From the NCBI GenBank assembly GCA_963675135.1, contig OY776129.1, positions 42,758,141 to 42,822,140 of the forward strand: 64,000 bases of DNA, written 5' to 3'. Below are positions 56,732 to 64,000 of this stretch, piece after piece. Source of the DNA: Galeopsis tetrahit (Eukaryota; Streptophyta; Magnoliopsida; Lamiales; Lamiaceae). Each line of letters opens with the position of its first letter. The first letter of the stretch is position 1. Below the pieces are notes generated by a model. That model made no database searches, was not told where the DNA came from, and worked only from the letters and a program-made list of their open reading frames with translations. Both the position numbers and the translations under genes were made by a program.

Positions 56732-59600
56732 TTAACAACCAGTTTTACAACGTTTATATCCATTAGAGAACGGAGATACACTACCCCCAGGCTGGGGGCT
56801 CTCTTCTTGTATATTGTTGAGCATCGCTAGTTCTCGAAGTTGTTGTCGCTTGTACATGTCCTGAGACTCCTCCTGCCAGCAATTGAAGCAAACGAAATTA
56901 GTTTGATTACACCAACTTTATCGACTTCCCTACCTATCTTGATGTTTTAATAATATAGCAGTTGATTCTATCACATTTATATATGTCTGAAAAGCTACCA
57001 CAGGTTTAAGCAGCTCTTCGATGATGTCCTTCGCCTGTTTCAGACGTGCATCAACTATACTAGCAGGTACATCCGCAGCTTCCGCCTCAACCAAAATATG
57101 CAACGGCTCGTTCAGGTGTTCATAGCCTGGTTTTCCCCTCAGACTCTCTTCCTTCAATGGGATCCATAAATTCATAAATAAATAAATTATCACCAACAAG
57201 ACAATTTACATCATAAAATCCTTTTAACAAATACTTTACCCTGACAGTATCTTTTATGGAGCCTCTTCCTCTGATAAAGACACGACAACCAGTAGAAGCT
57301 TCTACACGCTTCAAGGAATTGCCTCGAGGACCTAAAAGCCTTCCCACGAAATTGAACTGTTGTCCAAGAAACAAATTTAGTTGTATTACTAGAAAACTTA
57401 ACTCCAGGATCATAATTTTGAGTCAATCTACGAAAGGCTTACACTTGGATGTCTATCAACAGGTATGTCCAAGCGTAAAACACGCTTCATTAGGAATGCA
57501 CTCGGACTTCCAGGGGGTTTCCAGTCTATATTCATACTCTGAGGACCACTTAATCTCTGTTTCAAAGAGAGACCATTGTTTAGTACAACGTAGAATTAAA
57601 GATATTTATTATTTATAAAGGTATTACAGAACTTAGGCTCACCTCATGTTGCATGCTGTTCCAGCAAGTTCCGCTCCAGCCAGCTACAGATTTTCCAGCA
57701 AGATCAGGCAAAACATCCACTGGGCCAGGACTACCACGCTGTAATCTGTCATAGTCGTTGAGCCCAAGGTTGGAGAGTCTTCCAGAAACTCTTACTATTT
57801 CTGTCATCATTATAATAAATATCTTGCACATGAGAGTCCATGTCAAGAAATGCAGAAAAAACTCTTTCCAGACTAAGAATGTAATCACCAAAAAAACGTA
57901 ACATTTAAGGTGAAAAGGCAAGGAAAGAAAAGGTTCATTACTTAGAATGTGTTAAAGGATCAGATTTTGCTGACCATTCTTTCCCTATTTTCCCCTCAAA
58001 ACATGTACTCATTAAAAATATTTATATATTTGAATATTTATGCAAAACCAAAAATTTGTTTTTTTCTGACTTCATTGAACAAACACCACTTCCATGCACA
58101 AAAAAGCAAGTCTACTTCCAACTGCTGAACACAAAAAACAAGAGGTTTAGGATATAAGAGACATTCCAAATTCCCTTACATAAACAAACTTTAGCAATCA
58201 AGAAATGTTATCGAAATCAAATAAGAAATATTAGTAAAAATCACAATCAATGCCTAAACATAATACAAAGATGGAACAATCGAACAACCGCTTGGGAGAA
58301 GATACTCAAAAACTCTGAATATAGCCAAAATTGTTAAGAAATGCACCTCATAATTAAATTGATAGACCACATTTCCTTTTTTTTATAACTTGGTATCGGT
58401 AAATATATGTTGCCCAACCTACCCTTTTCGACAACAAATAGAAGAGCATATGCATACTCTTATACAAGGTCACATTTACATAGGACTGTATCTCTTAAAA
58501 TGTAAACTTCCACTATACAGTTATACTGTAACAAATGTTTATCTTGAAGTAAAATTAGAAATTAACCTTCAATAAAAGTGAATTTTAATCTTACCCATCT
58601 AGAACAAAAGTTGATACCTTTTAGATGCCCACTTTAAGAAAAGTCTTAATTGTGAAGAAAAAAGTGTATACGTCATGGCCGTTTCATAACTTTTACGCCG
58701 CTAGAAGGCATAAATTTACATACAATTTTCCATAAAACGATAAAAAAAGCTAACCACCTTGATTAAAAGCGTGAAGAGTGCTGATGCTCTATCACGTGAC
58801 GAAAGTAAGCGGTGCTTCAATACACCGCACTATCTCTGAGAAAAATATTTTGTAATCACATGAACATTCAAGAAAGGCTTCAATGCGATTATAAACGCGT
58901 AATGCATGACATCACACTCAACAGAGAATGCCAACCACCACCGCTTCATCTCATGCTAGTAAACAAAAGTACTTAATTATGTTATTTTCAAGGAAGAAAT
59001 TGAATCAATTAAGCTATTAATAGCATTATTACAATACACCACTACTAATTCACATGCTAATATCATTGTTAAGTGCTTTTGACAAGAAAAAGATCATTGT
59101 TAAGTGAAAATCTGAATAAATTAAGTTAGCCTTTGATGATATGAATGAATCTTGAAGCATCAATTACAGAAGATGAAAAAATAACATAAATGCTACAATC
59201 CAATCACAGAGCAATAGGGGCAAATGCACATCTACAACAAAGGCAATAATCATTCATAAACATGTGAAAGGCATGAAAAACAAGAAATCTTTAAAAATGG
59301 AATGCCTAAAACACGAAAACTAGATCACAAAGGCAAACCTTGATCCAGGAGACGGATGCAAATGGGAAGTACTTGCATGAAGGGCTGGAGGTTGTTCCTC
59401 TCATTTAGCATATCAGTCAAGTATTGGCTGTCATCAATAAACAAAAAATCAAGAACACAACACACAACTGCAGAAAAGAAGAACCCCACAAATTTCCATT
59501 ACCTTTCAATATCAGTATTAGCCCTTACACTTACACGGGGAGAAGGGATATTGTTTCTTGCCGGTGAAAAGTTCAAATTTTGATGGTACAAACTAGACAT
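56732..59600 (-). CDS. KH domain RNA-binding protein, quaking/SPIN1-like (STAR family), 7 exons, 289 aa
   Basis: Minus-strand exons are 59600-59503, 59427-59339, 57800-57643, 57556-57443, 57356-57240, 57151-56999 and 56872-56732; all introns are GT..AG and the total is 290 codons ending in TAA. The start is MSSLYHQNLNFSPARNN. Residues about 34-62 form the plant STAR N-terminal segment (QYLTDMLNERNNLQPFMQVL). The KH domain spans about 145-220, with GRLLGPRGNSLKRVEASTGC and the GxxG loop GPRG. The QUA2-like end follows (GYEHLNEPLHILVEAE), then MYKRQQLRELAMLN and GSVSPFSNG. Closest by memory are At4g26480/At5g56140. STAR proteins bind RNA and affect processing or stability; rice SPIN1 acts in flowering. 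Intron 2 is 1.5 kb. Confidence 0.95.
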
Positions 59601-61230
59601 GGCTTGTGTGCATACAAAAACCAAAAGCAGAAGAAATGAATGAAGGTTGTGTGTGTGAGTGAAGTGCTATATGAAAAACCCTGACTGAGGGTGAGGAGAG
59701 AAAAACAGTAAATTATGAAATGTACAAAAATGAAATTGATGAGCTATATTGAGTTGGAGGCATAAATTGTTGTGGGGTATATACATACACAAGTTTCTTG
59801 GCTGTAAATAATGGACTACTAGTATATATACACAATTTTAATTTCTTCCCCTCTCTATTTTTACAGCCAAGAGGGGGAAGGAAGGAAGGGGTAGATGGGA
59901 GGTTTCTGCCCTCAGATTGTGTAGGTTAAGATTCAATGCTTTTGTCGGTATATATATACTATATATATTTTGGTGGTAATTATTATAGACACAAAATATA
60001 TTTACTCAATTTATAATATTAGAAAAACAAAATACTTGTATGCATTGCTACACTTTGTAATTTAAATATATTTGTAATTTAAATGATGTACTCGACACAC
60101 ATTTTAGTATATATTAGTCTGCACGTTTTAATTTTACGTTTTTAATTATATTATATTAACATATACACCGTATTTATTAATGTGTTCAAATACACGGTGT
60201 AGCTAGTGCAGAATAGAGTAACTCTTGCACCGTAATTGTTTTCACTAAGAAAAATCAATGGTGTACAAAAATGTCACTAACAATATTATACTATAGTCTA
60301 TAGTTGCAAGAGATGGTGATATTTTATTGGACCACTTTATTTTCTCTATATTTAATTAATCATATAAAGTTTAACATTAATCATATGATGTTAATATTTG
60401 TAACATAAATTTTTTATATTTATTGTTATTGAAAATGAGGCTATTATATGAGAAATGGTTATTATTTTATCAAACAAGTAGAATGTCTAGAGATTTATAA
60501 TACAACTTATAAGCATACTGTTTGCATTTTTAGATGTTATTAGTTATTTTATTAAAATATATTTTTCTTCATCTTTTATTAGATTGTCATTTTCTTTATT
60601 TCGATCCTTTATTGGATATCCCTTTCTATATTAAAAATAAAGTTATTTTATTCTTTTCAAATATTATTCAGACATTTCAAAATTATATTAAATGTCTTTT
60701 TTTATACATAATTTTTTTTTCTGTCTTATTCTCCTCAATTAACTAAGTGTTTATAATATTTTTTAACTTTTAGTAACATTTTTTTAGCATTGTACTAACA
60801 TATTTTGACTTTGTAATAGTATAAATATTCTGATATTTTACAAAGTAAAGAATATGCTCGTACAAGACCAAAATATGATACTACGAAGTCAAAAAATATC
60901 CCGCTACTACAAAGAAAAACATTGTTACTATAAGATCAAAATATTGTGATCAACATTATACAATATACCATAACAAGTCTAAAACATTATAACAAATTCG
61001 CCTATAAAACTAAATATCTAAAATATTTTTGAAGTTATAGTAATATATATTTTGTCTTGTAATGACAATACTTGAAAGCAAAAAAAAGTATTTCAATTAA
61101 GTAACTTGGGTTTGATCAACAAATATTTGTCCTAAATTTATTTAATTAGCTATATTTTATTTATAAAATATTTCATAAAAGTTTTGTTTTGTTTATATTT
61201 TACTTTACCCTATCAACTATAACTACATAA
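59601..61230. other. KH gene 5' region, then AT-rich intergenic DNA
   Basis: 59601-59960 is upstream of the KH gene start on the minus strand and includes several TATATA tracts and AGGAGAGAAA-type purine runs of a leader. From 60000 to 61230 there is only AT-rich sequence; open frames are short and lysine or phenylalanine biased. Confidence 0.4.
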
Positions 61231-61690
61231 ACTAGAATTTGAGCGAATGAGATCACTTGTTTCAATTTTGGTATTCTACATTTTATTATACTATATGAAT
61301 GATTCACATGTGTCATATTAAAAAATAATCAACTTCTTAGGACATGTTTGTTTCATGTGTTGGGATAAGATGGGTTTAGATGTGGTGGGTTGGCTAGATA
61401 AATTCAAGAGGGAGGCTAGATAAACTCAAAAGGAGGCTAGGTTGTCTAAACACATGGAATCTAGTTTATAAAAACTGGGTCAACTTATAATCCCGGGTCA
61501 AAGTGTTTAAAGTTATGAGAAACCAAACATGGGAGAAGATGAGTTTACATATTAAACCCATCACTAAACCTCCCTAAACCCATGAAGCAAACATGCCCTT
61601 ATACTATTGGAAGCGACAAGTGTTAAAAATTCAGTAGGATGAAATACAGTAGAATGCGAAAAGTGGAATAGAAGAATCGAACCGAAATTG
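61231..61690. repeat. Dispersed repeat copy, split by a Tourist MITE
   Basis: The ends GCGAATGAGATCAC and GCGAAAAGTGGAATAG, then GAATCGAACCG, recur at 63772-63932 and, in part, from 63935 to the window edge. The MITE at 61340-61598 interrupts this copy. Confidence 0.7.
61340..61598. mobile_element. Tourist (PIF/Harbinger-type) MITE, 259 bp
   Basis: Inverted ends GGACATGTTTGTTTCATG and CATGAAGCAAACATGCCC are flanked by TTA on both sides (61337-61339, 61599-61601). A TTA duplication is typical of PIF/Harbinger. The other repeat copies lack this insert, confirming it as an insertion. Confidence 0.88.
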
Positions 61691-61780
61691 GAGCCATTCG
61701 ATTCATGAATTTAATTTTATTAAAATCAACTATTAATATTTTTTAAGTAAATTAAATAAATGTTAATTTAAATATAGATT

Positions 61781-62564
61781 GAGATTATATTTGTTTAGTC
61801 CATTAACATTATCTATTTTTTAATTTGGTCCGAGGCAATTTTTACATTTTGATTTGATCATTTATCTTTACAAAAGTTTTGATCAAACAGGTCAAAACTT
61901 CTGTGTCATGTTGTTCGACTTTTTTTTTTATACATTTATCAATGTTGAAGTATGTGGCACTATTTGTATTAATAATTCATTAAACTAGTAAAAAATATTA
62001 AAATTTTAAAAACTAATTAAAATAATTTAAAAATTAAATTTTATCAAGTTACTTTTACTGAATTAATTTTTCATTTCGAAAATTTAATATTTAAGTCATA
62101 TATTTTATGGTATTTGTAAATATATTAAGAGAATTTCGTTACAAATTTTAATTTTTTTAAATAATTTTAAATTTTATAAATGAAAAATTATTACAATAAA
62201 AGTAACTTGAAAAAATATTAATTTCTAAATTATTTTTACATTTAAAAGTAATTTATGAATTATTAAATTATTTAAAAATAACTTAATTTATTTTAAATTA
62301 GTTTCTGAATTTTTTATATTTTTTTACTCATTTAGTGAATTATTAATATAAATAGTGTCCCATATGTATAAAAGTACATTCACTATTGTCACATGTATAA
62401 AACAAGTCAAACAACATTTCACATAATACGTGTCTTGACCTACTATAACATGTTAATGGACTAAAAAAAAATTATAGATAAAGGATAAAAAATCAAAATG
62501 TTGAAATTATATAAACCAAATTTAAAAACATGTAAAGTTAATGGACTAAAACAATTATAATCCC
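61781..62564. mobile_element. Foldback element related to 19550-21133
   Basis: The left end GAGATTATATTTGTTTAGTCC matches the inverted right end GGGATTATAATTGTTTTAGTCC. Further inverted pairs run inward (CATGTTGTTCGACTT against AAGTCAAACAACAT; AAGTTACTTTT against AAAAGTAACTT). Flanks are a poor 9-bp match, so it is older than the 19550 element. Confidence 0.65.
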
Positions 62565-63771
62565 TATAAATAATGTATAAACAATATTAGTGCTAGCATA
62601 TTATGCCGATGGTTAGTAAAAATCAATACTCCCCAATTCACAAAAAATGTGTTTATTTATTTTTTTGGGTCCACAAACAACGTACTTATTCTATTTAAAT
62701 AGTTAACTTTTAAATATTTTTTCTACTTTATTAATAAGATTGAGTATCTACCAAATATATTTTTTACTCATTATATTAAATATATTCTTTATAATTAAAA
62801 TATGATTTTTTTTAAAAGTATATATAAAAAAAAGTGAGCACACTTTTGATAGACATATGGAGTATATAATCAAATTATTTATTTGAAATAAATTAACTCA
62901 CAATTGAGTCTAGTGGACTGTGGATATAGAAATCGAATCTTTGAATTACTATAATTTTTTGTACGGAGTATTATTTACTGCTTTAATATTTGTTATTCAT
63001 TTATTTAATTTATTAAACTAACATAACACATTAAATCAGTTGAGCACCAAGCACAATTGATATGATTTTAAATACATAAAATTGAAAAGGAGTCATTTAA
63101 GTTTAAAAGACAAGTTTTCATAAACAAATGAGTATAATTTAGGACTTACAGTACCATTTTCGTATCTTATCTTAATATTTGTTCAGATTAGTTATCAGCT
63201 TAAGCTGAAACAACTCGCACTCACAGTTATTTTACTAAGTCAACAATTTAGTTGATCACGGGGGTTTAAAATATATTCACCCCTTCCATTCAAAATTTCT
63301 ATCTGCACTCCCACGTTTTTGAACCTACATAACAAAATTTAAAATTCAATATATAAATTTATGTCACATTATTTATATTATTACTATTCCATTCATCCCG
63401 TAATATATTTTACAGGTAATTGGAGACACTTTACATTTTGTGTAAAATTGTGTATATTATAAATTTGTAAGAATGAAGTTTATAAATAATTTTTAATTTT
63501 AAGATTGTAAAAGATATCGTGAGAAATTTCGAAAAAATAAAATAAAAATGTATGTAACAACTTAAGATGATGGTCGGGAGTAATTGACTCTAAATTTTGG
63601 TTTAGTCATATATCTAACAACTTATCCCACATCAATTTTATATTATTTCTATTAGTTAATTTTATAAGAGATACTTTTTCGAACTCAGAAATAAGTAAAA
63701 TTATATAAAGTCTTCTGAGTTCTTGAACCAACTACCGTTTTATATTGAAGGTTGGAATGTAAATAACAAAA
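62565..63771. other. AT-rich intergenic DNA with MITE remnants
   Basis: 62625-62875 has short inverted ends (TACTCC and GGAGTA) around sequence with CACAAA and TGAGCACAC, perhaps a decayed Stowaway element. A similar weak pair (TTCATCCCG and GGTCGGGAGTA) occurs at 63385-63580. No genes are seen. Confidence 0.35.
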
Positions 63772-64000
63772 TGAGGTCACATATTTCAGTTTTCGTGTTT
63801 CATATTTTATTCTATTATATGAATAAAAAATAATCAACGTCATATAATATTGGGGTCAATACGTGTTAAAAATCTAAATGAGTGGAATATCAGTGAAACG
63901 CGAAAAGTGGAATAGGAGAATCGAACCGTGTCAACGAATGAGATCACCTGTTCTAATTTTTCGTGTTTCATATTTATTTTATTATATGGATAATTGACAT
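63772..64000. repeat. Two head-to-tail copies of the 61231 repeat, running off the window
   Basis: Copy 63772-63932 and partial copy 63935-64000 share TCGTGTTTCATATTT and TATTATATG with each other and with 61231-61690, suggesting a tandem array continuing to the right. Confidence 0.7.

Overview
The window is nuclear DNA of a flowering plant, probably a eudicot. The host genes have short exons with GT..AG introns, intergenic DNA is AT-rich, and most of the 64 kb is layered transposable elements. Asterid affinity is only a guess.

Four host genes can be read exon by exon, and each closes to an intact protein: RPL10 (60S ribosomal protein uL16, plus strand, 10990-12438, 225 aa); a B3-domain DNA-binding protein of the At3g19184/At5g42700 type (minus, 13568-15453, 307 aa), convergent with RPL10; cytochrome bc1 subunit 8 (minus, 21602-23682, 72 aa); and a quaking/SPIN1-like KH RNA-binding protein (minus, 56732-59600, 289 aa).

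Layout. 1-6647 is the 3' part of a Ty1/copia element (copia A): broken RT/RNase H, then an intact 1242-codon accessory ORF, then the 3' LTR. 6653-7585 is a foldback element cut by that LTR. 8427-9838 and 16957-17973 are two copies of a non-autonomous Mutator-like family; the first holds a nested hAT MITE. 13031-13184 and 15839-16051 are two more hAT MITEs. 19550-21133 is a long foldback element with a perfect 9-bp target duplication. 23948 to about 33090 is a minus-strand LINE interrupted by a full-length plus-strand LINE (24012-30050) and by a solo LTR (31119-32656). 34978-35213 is a Stowaway MITE, followed by a Helitron-like 3' end. 35645-47698 is a complete 12-kb copia element (copia B) with equal-length LTRs and a CAAAC target duplication. 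47912-55033 is a composite Mutator-like element with minisatellites and a short FAR1-like gene; a second Mutator-like element sits in its last 9 bp. From 60000 onward there is AT-rich DNA with a Tourist MITE, another foldback and a dispersed repeat.

The most interesting signal is in the two copia elements. Both carry, between pol and the 3' LTR, a large extra ORF of shared ancestry. Both also carry three polypurine tracts: one just downstream of pol behind an identical 27-nt block, one inside the extra ORF within an identical 22-nt stretch, and the normal one before the 3' LTR. This resembles Sirevirus-type organisation and suggests RNA-level constraint on an otherwise diverged ORF. The second is the 47.9-55.0 kb element, which carries a FAR1 DNA-binding domain spliced to a zinc-knuckle tail without the transposase core.
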